Assembly: GCF_029854215.1 (NCBI RefSeq)
Contig: NZ_CP122961.1
Location: forward strand, 4,092,001-4,156,000
Origin: Halomonas alkaliantarctica
GTDB taxonomy: Bacteria; Pseudomonadota; Gammaproteobacteria; Pseudomonadales; Halomonadaceae
Length of the DNA stretch: 64,000 nt
Direction of reading: 5' to 3'
Shown in pieces: positions 19,133 to 26,997 of this stretch (position 1 is its first letter; every line of letters begins with the position of its first letter). A model generated the notes under the pieces. The model saw only the letters and a program-made list of their open reading frames with translations, did not search any database and was not told the origin of the DNA. Both the position numbers and the translations under genes were made by a program.

Positions 19133-19987
19133 GTGAGTCGCGCCCTGTTTGATGAAATGAGACGCCGCATGGAGCACTTTCGACGCTCCGAGCAAAAAGT
19201 GGCGCGGTTTGTACTGCGCAACCCCGAAGAGGTCATCCACATGCGTATAGTGGATCTGGCCACCGAAGCCACCGTTAGCGAACCCACCGTGGTGCGCTTT
19301 TGCCGTGCGCTGGGTTGCAACGGCTTTCAGGACTTCAAGCTACAGCTGGCACAAATGCTGGCCAGCGGCAGTCAGTTTGCCCAGTTCTCCATGAACGATA
19401 GCGACTCGGTCGCTGAGTTTTCCCACAGCATCTTCGACTCGACCGTGGGCACGCTTCTCTCGGTTCGTGATCGGCTGGATAACGATGCCCTGGGTCGTGC
19501 GGTGAACGCACTGGCGATGGCCAACCGGGTCGAGTTCTATGGCTTTGGGGCTTCCGGAGCCGTGGCCTTTGATGCCCAGCACAAGTTTTTCCGCCTGCAG
19601 ATCTCCACTTCTGCCTACGCCGACCCGCATATGCAGAATATGTCGGCAGTGACCTTGAACGATGGCGACGTGGTGGTGGCCATTTCGCAGACTGGCCGTA
19701 CCAAAGCACTGGTTGCCAGCGTACGCCTGGCGCGTGAAGCGGGCGCGACGGTCATTGGCCTCTGCCCCAGCGGCTCGCCACTCGCCGAAGAGGTCAGCCT
19801 GCCGCTGTATATCGATGTCCACGAAGACACCGAAATTTACACCCCGCTTAGCTCACGCATTGCCCATCTGGTGCTGATTGACGTACTTGCCGTCGGCGTG
19901 GCCAAAACCCGCGGCCCGAAACTCGCCGAACAGCTCAAAGCGGTTAAAAAGAGCCTTAATACCCTGCGCTTTCCTGAAGAGTCTTAG
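19133..19987 (+). CDS. hexR: MurR/RpiR-family regulator, HexR-like
   Basis: The 284-residue protein has an N-terminal RpiR helix-turn-helix (about 1-77; VSEPTVVRFCRALGCNGFQDFK in two parts) and a C-terminal SIS sugar-phosphate-binding domain (about 120-250; FYGFGASGAVAFDAQHKF and VVVAISQTGRTKALVASVRLA). HexR represses the Entner-Doudoroff and central carbon genes and is released by 2-keto-3-deoxy-6-phosphogluconate. The start is GTG at 19133 behind an AAGGAG box. Neighbouring zwf or edd genes, usual next to hexR, are absent here, so the symbol rests on the protein alone. Confidence 0.75.
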   Translation: MSRALFDEMRRRMEHFRRSEQKVARFVLRNPEEVIHMRIVDLATEATVSEPTVVRFCRALGCNGFQDFKLQLAQMLASGSQFAQFSMNDSDSVAEFSHSIFDSTVGTLLSVRDRLDNDALGRAVNALAMANRVEFYGFGASGAVAFDAQHKFFRLQISTSAYADPHMQNMSAVTLNDGDVVVAISQTGRTKALVASVRLAREAGATVIGLCPSGSPLAEEVSLPLYIDVHEDTEIYTPLSSRIAHLVLIDVLAVGVAKTRGPKLAEQLKAVKKSLNTLRFPEES

Positions 19988-20018
19988 TCTTTACCTACAC
20001 GTTCCCATTGTCCGGGAG

Positions 20019-20111
20019 CGAGGGCAGGTTGAAGCGAGGGTCTTTTGACAGGGATGTCAAAAGTAGCGCCCACGGATGGGTTCACAGCGCCCTCGCGTAA
20101 ACCTGCCCTCG
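20019..20111. repeat. Multi-branched palindromic intergenic element
   Basis: Nested inverted repeats build one branched structure. The outer arms are CGAGGGCAGGTT (20019-20030) and AACCTGCCCTCG (20100-20111), the middle arms GCGAGGG (20034-20040) and CCCTCGC (20090-20096). Inside are two hairpins: TTTTGACA-GGGA-TGTCAAAA (20043-20062) and CCCA-CGGA-TGGG (20069-20080). Both inner loops read GGATG across the loop edge. This looks like a dispersed intergenic repeat of the REP/BIME kind; only one copy is in the window. Confidence 0.7.
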
Positions 20112-20137
20112 ACGCACAGGAGTGAAGATTGCCACAC

Positions 20138-20153
20138 CTGTATACACAGCCAG
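20138..20153 (+). promoter_or_regulatory. LexA (SOS) box upstream of uvrD
   Basis: CTGTATACACAGCCAG fits the CTG-N10-CAG form of gammaproteobacterial LexA sites and closely resembles the E. coli uvrD box (CTGTATATATACCCAG). It ends 53 bases before the uvrD ATG. A 9-base inverted repeat, CACAGCCAG-TTTG-CTGGCTGTG, overlaps it on the right (20145-20166), and a TAGACT -10-like element follows at about 20168. Confidence 0.65.
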
Positions 20154-20206
20154 TTTGCTGGCTGTGCTAGACTAGCCGCCTATTTTTTGATCCGGCAGCG
20201 GCTACT

Positions 20207-22405
20207 ATGGACGACGTCACGGCGATTCTCGATCAGCTCAACTCCGCCCAGCGCGAAGCAGTGAGCGCCCCCCAAGGTAATCTGTTGGTACTCGCAGGCG
20301 CAGGCTCGGGCAAAACCCGCGTGCTGGTTCATCGCATTGCCTGGCTGATGCAGGCCGAAGGGCTGTCACCCTACGCGCTGCTGGCGGTCACCTTTACCAA
20401 TAAAGCCGCCAAGGAGATGCGCACCCGCCTCGAGGCGCTGCTGAGCATATCGATGCGCCATGTGTGGGTAGGCACCTTTCACTCCATCGCCCACCGCCTG
20501 CTGCGCACCCACTGGCAGGATGCCCGGCTGCCGCAACACTTCCAGATTATCGATTCTGACGATCAGCTACGCCTGGTCAAACGGCTGCTGAAAGATTACT
20601 CGATCGACGACGAACGCTACCCGCCCCGCCAAGTACAGCACTTTATCTCCGGCTGTAAAGAGGAGGGGCTACGCCCACACCAAGTCAATGTGGATGGTGA
20701 TGCCTACATGGGCCAGATGGTCGAGCTCTACGAGCGCTACCAACTGACCTGCGAGCGCGGCGGCCTGGTCGATTTCGGCGAGCTGCTGTTGAGAAGCCTG
20801 GAGCTACTGCGCGACAACCCGGCGCTGCTTAAACACTATCAGGAGCGCTTTGGTCATGTCCTGGTGGATGAGTTTCAAGATACCAATACCCTGCAATACG
20901 CTTGGCTGAAACTGCTCACCGGCATGAAGACACCGATGACCGCCGTGGGTGATGACGACCAGTCAATCTATGGCTGGCGCGGTGCCAAGGTGGAGAATAT
21001 CAGCCGCTTTGAGCAGGAATTCCCACAAACCCATACCGTGCGCCTAGAGCAGAACTATCGCTCCACCAGCGCGATTCTTGAAGCCGCCAATACCCTGATC
21101 AGCCACAACAGCGAGCGGATGGGTAAAAATCTGTGGACCGACGGCATCGAAGGCGAGCCGATCTCGATCTACGCCGGGTTTAACGACCTGGAAGAAGCCC
21201 GCTATATCGTCGATACCATCAAGGAGAAGGTCGACGAAGGCTTTAACCGCCGCGATATCGCTATTCTTTACCGCTCAAACGCCCAATCGCGGCTGATGGA
21301 AGAGACGCTGATTCGCCAAGGCATGCCCTACCGTATTTATGGTGGTCACCGCTTCTACGAGCGCCTGGAAATCAAGAATGCCCTGGCCTACCTGCGCCTG
21401 ATGCTCAACCGCGATGACGACGCCTCGCTGGAGCGGGTGATCAACGTACCCACCCGCGGTATTGGCACACGCACAGTGGAGATTGTCCGCTTACGTGCCC
21501 GTGAACAAGGCATTCAGCTGTGGCAGGCGCTCCACGATGCGATTAACGACGGCACTTTGAAAGGCCGCGCGGCCAATGCCGTGCAAAACTTCGCCAACCT
21601 GATCGAGCAGCTCGATAATGATGCCTCCGGCATGGCGCTGCACGAAATTATCGATCACGTCACGATTCACACGGGCCTGATAGAGCACCACAAAAGCGAA
21701 CGCGGCGAGAAAGGCCAGGCGCGGGTCGAGAACTTGGAAGAGCTGGTTAACGCTGGCCGTGCCTTTACTCAAGGCGATGTCTTTGAAGCCCCCGAAGCGG
21801 GCGAAGGCATGGCGGCACTGGAAGCGTTTCTTTCAGAAGCCGCCCTTAATGCTGGCGACCATGAAGCTGAAGAGTTTGAAGACAGCGTACAGCTGATGAC
21901 GCTGCACTCCGCCAAAGGCCTGGAGTTTCCCGTCGTCTTTATTGCCGGTGTCGAGGAGGGACTCTTTCCGCACAAGATGTCCTTGGAAGAGCCGGGTAGA
22001 CTCGAAGAGGAGCGTCGGCTCTGTTACGTCGGCGTCACCCGCGCCATGCAGAAACTCTACCTCACACACGCCGAAACCCGCCGCCTGCACGGCAAAGAGG
22101 TGTTTCCACGCCCGTCGCGCTTTTTACGCGAGCTACCGCCGCACCTGCTCGAAGAAGTCCGCCTACGCGGGCATATTTCCCGCCCGGTCACCGCATCACG
22201 CTCCTCCTTTGCCCAGCAAAGCGTCGAAAGTAGCGGAGACATGCCTAGCCTCCACGTCGGCCAAGGCGTTGAGCACCCGGTGTTCGGCGAAGGGATTATT
22301 CTTAACGCGGAAGGCGAAGGTGCCCGCGCCCGTGTGCAGGTCAGCTTTGAAGGGGAAGGGGTGAAATGGCTGGTACTTGGCTTTGCCAAGCTAACGCCGC
22401 TGTAG
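20207..22405 (+). CDS. uvrD: DNA helicase II
   Basis: Superfamily 1 helicase for nucleotide excision and mismatch repair. The 732-residue protein begins MDDVTAILDQLNSAQREAV and shows Walker A GAGSGKTRVLVHRI (about 29-42), VTFTNKAAKEM, motif II DEFQDTN, motif III DDQSIYGWRGA, LEQNYRS, TLHSAKGLEF and motif VI VGVTRAMQKL. The C-terminal tail has the UvrD-type VGQGVEHPVFGEGIIL segment that binds partners. A LexA-type box upstream suggests SOS induction. It stands alone, followed closely by the PsiE-like gene. Confidence 0.97.
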   Translation: MDDVTAILDQLNSAQREAVSAPQGNLLVLAGAGSGKTRVLVHRIAWLMQAEGLSPYALLAVTFTNKAAKEMRTRLEALLSISMRHVWVGTFHSIAHRLLRTHWQDARLPQHFQIIDSDDQLRLVKRLLKDYSIDDERYPPRQVQHFISGCKEEGLRPHQVNVDGDAYMGQMVELYERYQLTCERGGLVDFGELLLRSLELLRDNPALLKHYQERFGHVLVDEFQDTNTLQYAWLKLLTGMKTPMTAVGDDDQSIYGWRGAKVENISRFEQEFPQTHTVRLEQNYRSTSAILEAANTLISHNSERMGKNLWTDGIEGEPISIYAGFNDLEEARYIVDTIKEKVDEGFNRRDIAILYRSNAQSRLMEETLIRQGMPYRIYGGHRFYERLEIKNALAYLRLMLNRDDDASLERVINVPTRGIGTRTVEIVRLRAREQGIQLWQALHDAINDGTLKGRAANAVQNFANLIEQLDNDASGMALHEIIDHVTIHTGLIEHHKSERGEKGQARVENLEELVNAGRAFTQGDVFEAPEAGEGMAALEAFLSEAALNAGDHEAEEFEDSVQLMTLHSAKGLEFPVVFIAGVEEGLFPHKMSLEEPGRLEEERRLCYVGVTRAMQKLYLTHAETRRLHGKEVFPRPSRFLRELPPHLLEEVRLRGHISRPVTASRSSFAQQSVESSGDMPSLHVGQGVEHPVFGEGIILNAEGEGARARVQVSFEGEGVKWLVLGFAKLTPL

Positions 22406-22461
22406 ATACCTACTTCTCATTAACTACGCCTACGCGCTCCAGGCACCACATAGAGGTCATT

Positions 22462-22941
22462 ATGAAACAGCGCTTAAAACGGCTATTTCCAGAAGTGTGT
22501 AACGGTTGGCAGGCACTTAGTGGCTACCAGCGTTTTGAACGCTTAGTTTCGATGGTTCTGACCATCGCCATCGGCGGTGCTGTGCTGGTCGCCATGTATT
22601 ACCTGGTCATTCATGTGGTGCAGTTGCTGTTTATTCAAAGCCGCGACCCCTTCGATTACCGCGTGTTTCAAGCATTATTCGACATGATTCTTACCGTCTT
22701 GATTGCCATGGAGTTCAACAACTCCATCATTCGCACAATGACCAGTGGTAAAGGCTTTATTCACGTTGAAATTGTAGTGCTGATTGCCATTATGGCGCTG
22801 GTGCGCAAGTTTATGGTGCTAGATATGGAAGTCATCGACCCCTGGCAAATTGGCGCCCTTTCGGCGGCGGTATTGGCATTAGGCGGCTGCTACTGGCTGG
22901 TACGCCATGGCAACAGCATGAAAGACGCTTCAGATGATTAA
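22462..22941 (+). CDS. PsiE-like phosphate-starvation-inducible family membrane protein
   Basis: The 159-residue protein has four membrane segments (about 30-55, 70-92, 100-122, 130-150) and the PsiE-family pattern FQALFDMILTVLIAMEFNNSI followed by a charged loop and VEIVVLIAIMALVRKFMVLD. The family was named for induction by phosphate starvation in E. coli; its role is unknown. No Pho box was seen in the 56 bases between uvrD and the ATG at 22462, which is in frame with a longer open stretch overlapping uvrD. The pst genes begin 1.8 kb further on. Confidence 0.85.
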   Translation: MKQRLKRLFPEVCNGWQALSGYQRFERLVSMVLTIAIGGAVLVAMYYLVIHVVQLLFIQSRDPFDYRVFQALFDMILTVLIAMEFNNSIIRTMTSGKGFIHVEIVVLIAIMALVRKFMVLDMEVIDPWQIGALSAAVLALGGCYWLVRHGNSMKDASDD

Positions 22942-23017
22942 TCAGGCTTGCGGGCTAAATTTGCTATACAGCATACTAGCTAGAGAACACCTCGCACTTA
23001 ACGTCTTATAACAATAG

Positions 23018-23023
23018 TATAAT
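23018..23023 (+). promoter_or_regulatory. Candidate -10 element for the TRAP binding-protein gene
   Basis: A perfect TATAAT sits 22 bases before the start codon, with a weak ACTTAA at a 16-base spacing. The GGAG ribosome site follows at 23031-23034. Offered only as the likely promoter of the following gene. Confidence 0.4.
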
Positions 23024-23045
23024 TACCTTTGGAGTTTTGCTCGCC

Positions 23046-24140
23046 ATGCAACGCCGTAACTTTCTTAAAACCGTCGGCCTAGGTGCCGCCGGTGTCGCTG
23101 CTGCCCCTTTTGTAACCACCTCTAGCGCGCGCGCTCAAGAGACGTTTACCTGGGACATGGTCACCTCTTGGCCAAAAAACTTTCCCGCCCTGGGCACTGG
23201 AGCGAATGATTTTGCCCGCCGGGTAGAGCAGCTCTCCAACGGCCGCATGCAGATTCGCGTCCACGGCGCCGGTGAACTGGTGCCTGCCCTGGAAGTATTC
23301 GATGCCGTGGCTGCTGGTACCGCTGAAATGGGCCACTCTGCCTCTTACTACTGGCGCGGCAAAGTCGCTGCCTCGCAGTTCTTCACCGCCGTACCGTTCG
23401 GTATGACCACCACCGAAATGAACGCCTGGTTGTACCATGGCGGCGGTCAGGAGCTTTGGGATGAGATCTACGCCAACCATAACCTGAAGCCTTTTGCCGT
23501 GGGCAATACCGGCACGCAGATGGCGGGCTGGTTCAAGAAAGAGATCAACTCGCTAGACGATATGCAGGGGCTGAAACTGCGTCTGCCTGGCCTCGCGGGT
23601 GAAGCGATGAACGGCATTGGCGTCAGTACCGTTAATATGCCGGGTTCGGAAATCTTCACCTCGCTGCAAACCGGTGCACTGGATGCCGCTGACTGGGTGG
23701 GACCCTATAACGATATGGCATTCGGCCTGCATCAGGTGGCTGACTACTACTACACCTCGGCGTGGAACGAGCCTTCTGCGGTACTGGAAGGGACGATCAA
23801 TCTGGATGCCTGGAACGCTTTGCCAGAAGATCTACAGGACGTGATTCGCGAAGCGGCACGGGCGTCTAACCTGGCCATGATCAGCGAATTCGCCTTCCGT
23901 AATGCCCAGGCCCTGGAAGCACTGGTCGATGAGCACGGCGTTCAGCTGCGTACCTTCCCTGACGACGTAATGGCAGCGCTTTACACCTCCTCCCAGGAAG
24001 CCATTCAGCGTCAGGTAGATAACGACGAAGAGTCCCGCCGTGTTTACGAGTCTTATTCAGCGTTCCAGAAGCTGCTGCGTCCGTTCAGCGATGTAGGTGA
24101 GTACGCCTACCTCAAGAATCGCGATAACGTCGGTGGTTAA
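23046..24140 (+). CDS. TRAP transporter substrate-binding protein, TakP/DctP type, Tat signal
   Basis: The 364-residue periplasmic protein starts with a twin-arginine signal (MQRRNFLKTVGLGAAGVAAAP, cleavage near SARAQ). The mature part matches the TakP-like DctP subgroup: MVTSWPKNFPALGTG, RVHGAGELVPALEVFDAV, PFGMTTTEMNAWLYHGGG, the binding Arg in GLKLRLPGLAGEAM, and DWVGPYNDMAFGLHQVADYYY. Relatives bind alpha-keto or other organic acids. The ATG at 23046 has GGAG 11 bases ahead. No DctQ or DctM membrane subunit gene follows; instead there is a terminator, so this is an orphan receptor that must use subunits coded elsewhere. Confidence 0.92.
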   Translation: MQRRNFLKTVGLGAAGVAAAPFVTTSSARAQETFTWDMVTSWPKNFPALGTGANDFARRVEQLSNGRMQIRVHGAGELVPALEVFDAVAAGTAEMGHSASYYWRGKVAASQFFTAVPFGMTTTEMNAWLYHGGGQELWDEIYANHNLKPFAVGNTGTQMAGWFKKEINSLDDMQGLKLRLPGLAGEAMNGIGVSTVNMPGSEIFTSLQTGALDAADWVGPYNDMAFGLHQVADYYYTSAWNEPSAVLEGTINLDAWNALPEDLQDVIREAARASNLAMISEFAFRNAQALEALVDEHGVQLRTFPDDVMAALYTSSQEAIQRQVDNDEESRRVYESYSAFQKLLRPFSDVGEYAYLKNRDNVGG

Positions 24141-24169
24141 TAAACCGCCAAGAGGGTAAGCGACAGACA

Positions 24170-24204
24170 CAGCAAAGGGCGCATTAAGCGCCCTTTGCTG
24201 TTTT
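24170..24204 (+). terminator. Intrinsic terminator after the TRAP binding-protein gene
   Basis: A perfect 13-base stem (CAGCAAAGGGCGC at 24170-24182 with GCGCCCTTTGCTG at 24188-24200) and an ATTAA loop precede TTTT. It isolates the binding-protein gene from the convergent thioesterase gene. The minus strand lacks a comparable T run. Confidence 0.88.
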
Positions 24205-24225
24205 GGAAGCAATTTTAGTGAGGTA

Positions 24226-24642
24226 CTAGTCGCTATGCACCGCTCGGATGCGCCCATTATCGTCCAGCGCAACCATCACAAAGCGCGCCTCGGTGACTTT
24301 TTGACGCTCCTCAATGCGCTGCCCATGATGAGGACGAACCCAAACCTCTACGTCAATTTTGATCGAGCTGTGGCCAATTTCTTGTACCTGGGTATAGACA
24401 CTGACCATTGAGCCCACGCGCACCGGGCTTAAAAAGTCCATGGCTTCAATCGCCACCGTCGCTGTGCGGCCGCCCGCTTCACGCCCGGCAGCCAGCTCAG
24501 CCGCCTGGTCCATTTGATTGACCAGCCACCCCCCGGGAATATCACCATAAAAATTGGTATCTTGGCGGGAAGCCAGTAATTTTAAAGTCAGTTGGCCCTG
24601 AGGGGCGGGTACGTCGTCCAAATCAGTTTCCAGAAGAGTCAT
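24226..24642 (-). CDS. Acyl-CoA thioesterase, YciA-like hotdog fold
   Basis: The 138-residue protein is of the hot-dog thioesterase family. The segment DTNFYGDIPGGWLVNQMDQAAEL carries the family's substrate-binding Asn/Asp and the helix that starts the fold, and VATVAIEAMDFLSPVRVGSM is the usual second half (both seen in pieces). Family members hydrolyse short to medium acyl-CoA esters in the cytoplasm. It is a single gene, convergent with the TRAP binding-protein gene and divergent from pstS. Confidence 0.88.
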   Translation of the reverse strand: MTLLETDLDDVPAPQGQLTLKLLASRQDTNFYGDIPGGWLVNQMDQAAELAAGREAGGRTATVAIEAMDFLSPVRVGSMVSVYTQVQEIGHSSIKIDVEVWVRPHHGQRIEERQKVTEARFVMVALDDNGRIRAVHSD

Positions 24643-24760
24643 GAGTTCGTCGCTTAGTCAGTTTATTGTTGTAAACGTTGCTGAGTGGCACGTTGTTTAT
24701 GGGTGTTGCTGCATCGCAACACAAAGGAATGGGTTCAGTTAACCATAAGAGGACGCTCGT

Positions 24761-25747
24761 TTGAATACTCGTTTGACGACTCTTTTAACAACTTTTTTAA
24801 CAAACAGGGGCTCGCCTTTCGCTATAAAGTACGCATTAGTACGTGTATTAGCGTCCCTGCTGCTGTTAACGCCCCTGGCCTGGGGGCAGCAGCAAGCACC
24901 CATTAACGGCACCTTGGGCGCGGTGGGTTCCGACACCATGGCGGGGCTAATGCTGCGCTGGGGCGAAACCCTTACCACCCGTTATCCCGACGTAAAGCTA
25001 CAATTCCAGGCGAGTGGTTCAGCTAGCGCGCCTACGGCACTGGTGGCTGGCACCACCCGACTTGGCCCGATGTCTCGCCCGATGACCAGCGAAGAGCGCG
25101 GTAACTTTATTGAGCGCTATGGCTACCCGCCCCTGGAATTAAAAGTCGCACGTGACGCGCTTATCGTTGTCGTACACCGGCATAACCCGCTGCGCGCGCT
25201 AACCCGCCAGCAGGTCGATGCAATCTTCTCAACCTCGCGTGCTTGCGGTGCCGAGTCGCCGATCAGGCGCTGGGAGCAACTCCCGGCAACCCGTGACTGG
25301 TCATTTGGCAGTATTGCGCTACATGGGCGTAACCTTGCCTCGGGCACCCATGGGCTATTTCAAGAGCGGGCGCTATGCGACGGACAGTTTCGCAACGATA
25401 TCAGCGAACACCCTGGTTCATCGGCAGTGGTCGCTGCTGTCGGTGAATCCGCCAATGCGATGGGATACGCCGGGTTTAACCACCTGACGCCTGCGGTGCA
25501 TCCGTTAAGCCTCTATAACGATGACGGCACCGCCATACCGCCCGATGTCGCAGCGATACAAAGCGGTGATTACCCACTGTCGCGCTACCTATATCTCTAC
25601 GTGAACTTACCGCCTGGCGAGACCTTACCCTCAGCTGAGCAGGCACTCCTCAGCTTGATTATGTCCGAGGAAGGCCAACAGATTGCCCGCGCATCCGGCT
25701 TTGTCCCGTTAGCCCCCAGTGTCCTTAACGCACAGCAACGGTGGTAA
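24761..25747 (+). CDS. pstS: Phosphate ABC transporter substrate-binding protein, PstS family
   Basis: The 328-residue protein has an N-terminal signal segment (about residues 26-42, VRVLASLLLLTPLAWG) preceded by an unusual 24-residue Thr-rich stretch. The mature domain shows GTLGAVGSDTMAGLMLRW, the phosphate-loop Ser/Asp residues, FQASGSASAPTALVAGTTRLGPMSRPM, and GTHGLFQERALCDGQF. The start appears to be TTG at 24761 with AGAGGA ahead; no usable ATG precedes the signal. The Pho box lies after this gene, not before it. It delivers phosphate to PstCAB in the periplasm. Confidence 0.85.
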   Translation: MNTRLTTLLTTFLTNRGSPFAIKYALVRVLASLLLLTPLAWGQQQAPINGTLGAVGSDTMAGLMLRWGETLTTRYPDVKLQFQASGSASAPTALVAGTTRLGPMSRPMTSEERGNFIERYGYPPLELKVARDALIVVVHRHNPLRALTRQQVDAIFSTSRACGAESPIRRWEQLPATRDWSFGSIALHGRNLASGTHGLFQERALCDGQFRNDISEHPGSSAVVAAVGESANAMGYAGFNHLTPAVHPLSLYNDDGTAIPPDVAAIQSGDYPLSRYLYLYVNLPPGETLPSAEQALLSLIMSEEGQQIARASGFVPLAPSVLNAQQRW

Positions 25748-25751
25748 ACCA

Positions 25752-25780
25752 CTGTCATCTAACTGACACATAATTGTCTT
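25752..25780 (+). promoter_or_regulatory. Three-unit Pho box upstream of pstC
   Basis: Three 7-base units spaced by AT-rich 4-base links with an 11-base period: CTGTCAT (25752), CTGACAC (25763), TTGTCTT (25774). This is the PhoB-binding layout. A TATCTA -10-like element follows at 25794-25799. It should activate pstC-pstA-pstB-phoU on phosphate starvation, independent of pstS. Confidence 0.78.
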
Positions 25781-25878
25781 AGGGTAGGGAACCTATCTAT
25801 GCACTGTTTTTCACTACTTATCGGTCAGCGCTATGATCACCTCGGTTTTGCCATGCCTAATTTTGTCATGATAGCGAC

Positions 25879-26997
25879 ATGATCCCACCTCGGTTAACCT
25901 CTTCTCGACAGCCGCTGCGGCTGCTTCAGGATCGCGTAGCCACCGGGTTAATCACCGCTGGAGGCGTGGGTGTGCTGCTGGCAATTCTGGCTATCGGCAT
26001 CTTTCTGGTGTGGGAAACGCTCCCGTTGCTGGCGATTGGCGATACCTTTGCCATGGCTAAGCTCTCTCCTCTGGCGTGGGGCACCCTCAAAGCCGCGTTA
26101 GCCGCGCTGCTGTTTGCCATTCCCGTTGCCTTGGGAGCAGCCATTTACTCAGCACTGTTTATGTCTGCACGCCTGCGCTCGCGGATCAAGCCCGCACTCG
26201 AAATGATGGAGGCGATCCCCGGCGTGGTGGTGGGCTTTATTGCCGGGCTAATTTTGGCACCCTGGGTAGAGCGTCATCTCGCCAGCACTTTAGTACTGAT
26301 CATTTGGCTGCCGCTTAGTGCCGCGCTTGCCGGCTTGCTCTGGCAGTTGGCCAAAACACGCCTACGCTGCCGCTTACCGCTCTCCTGGGCGGGCCTCTGG
26401 CTGGTTCCATGGCTCGTTGTAATGGTGGCAATAGCGCTATGGCTTGCGCCATGGTTAGAGCAACACTGGTTGGACGGTGATCTACGCCAGTTGCTCGACC
26501 AGCGCTACGGCATGGATTACGCCACCCGTAACGCGCTGATTGTCGGCCTTGCCATGGGCTTTGCCGTTATCCCCAGTATCTATTCACTGGCAGAAGACGC
26601 GCTCGCCGATGTGCCTTCGACCTTAATAGAGGGCGCCCAGGCGCTGGGGGCCAGCCGCTGGCAGGCGCTGTGGAAAGTGGCGCTGGTGGCAGCGGGCCCA
26701 GGCATCTTCTCAGCCGTAATGATTGGTGCGGGCCGGGCGGTGGGCGAAACCATGATTGTGCTAATGGCCAGCGGCAATACCGCCCTGTTTAGCGCCAGTC
26801 CTTTCGAAGGCATGCGCTCTATGGCCGCGGCTATTGCCATTGAGCTGCCTGAAGCATCTCCTGGTGGTCAGACCTACCATCTGCTGATTTTGGCCGCCCT
26901 GGTGCTGTTTATCTTCACGTTTCTGGTCAATACCCTTGCCGAGGTCGTCCGCCAGCGTTTACGCAGCCGCTTCAGCCAGATGGGGGGCACATCATGA
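25879..26997 (+). CDS. pstC: Phosphate ABC transporter permease PstC
   Basis: The 372-residue inner-membrane permease has about six to eight membrane segments. The cytoplasmic coupling loop with the EAA motif is seen in LIEGAQALGASRWQALWKVAL, and AVGETMIVLMASGN follows, both typical of PstC. An N-terminal segment and a moderately sized insertion (around WLAPWLEQHWLDGDL) make it somewhat longer than E. coli PstC (319) but much shorter than the extended pseudomonad form. ATG at 25879; the last four bases overlap pstA (ATGA). Confidence 0.94.
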   Translation: MIPPRLTSSRQPLRLLQDRVATGLITAGGVGVLLAILAIGIFLVWETLPLLAIGDTFAMAKLSPLAWGTLKAALAALLFAIPVALGAAIYSALFMSARLRSRIKPALEMMEAIPGVVVGFIAGLILAPWVERHLASTLVLIIWLPLSAALAGLLWQLAKTRLRCRLPLSWAGLWLVPWLVVMVAIALWLAPWLEQHWLDGDLRQLLDQRYGMDYATRNALIVGLAMGFAVIPSIYSLAEDALADVPSTLIEGAQALGASRWQALWKVALVAAGPGIFSAVMIGAGRAVGETMIVLMASGNTALFSASPFEGMRSMAAAIAIELPEASPGGQTYHLLILAALVLFIFTFLVNTLAEVVRQRLRSRFSQMGGTS

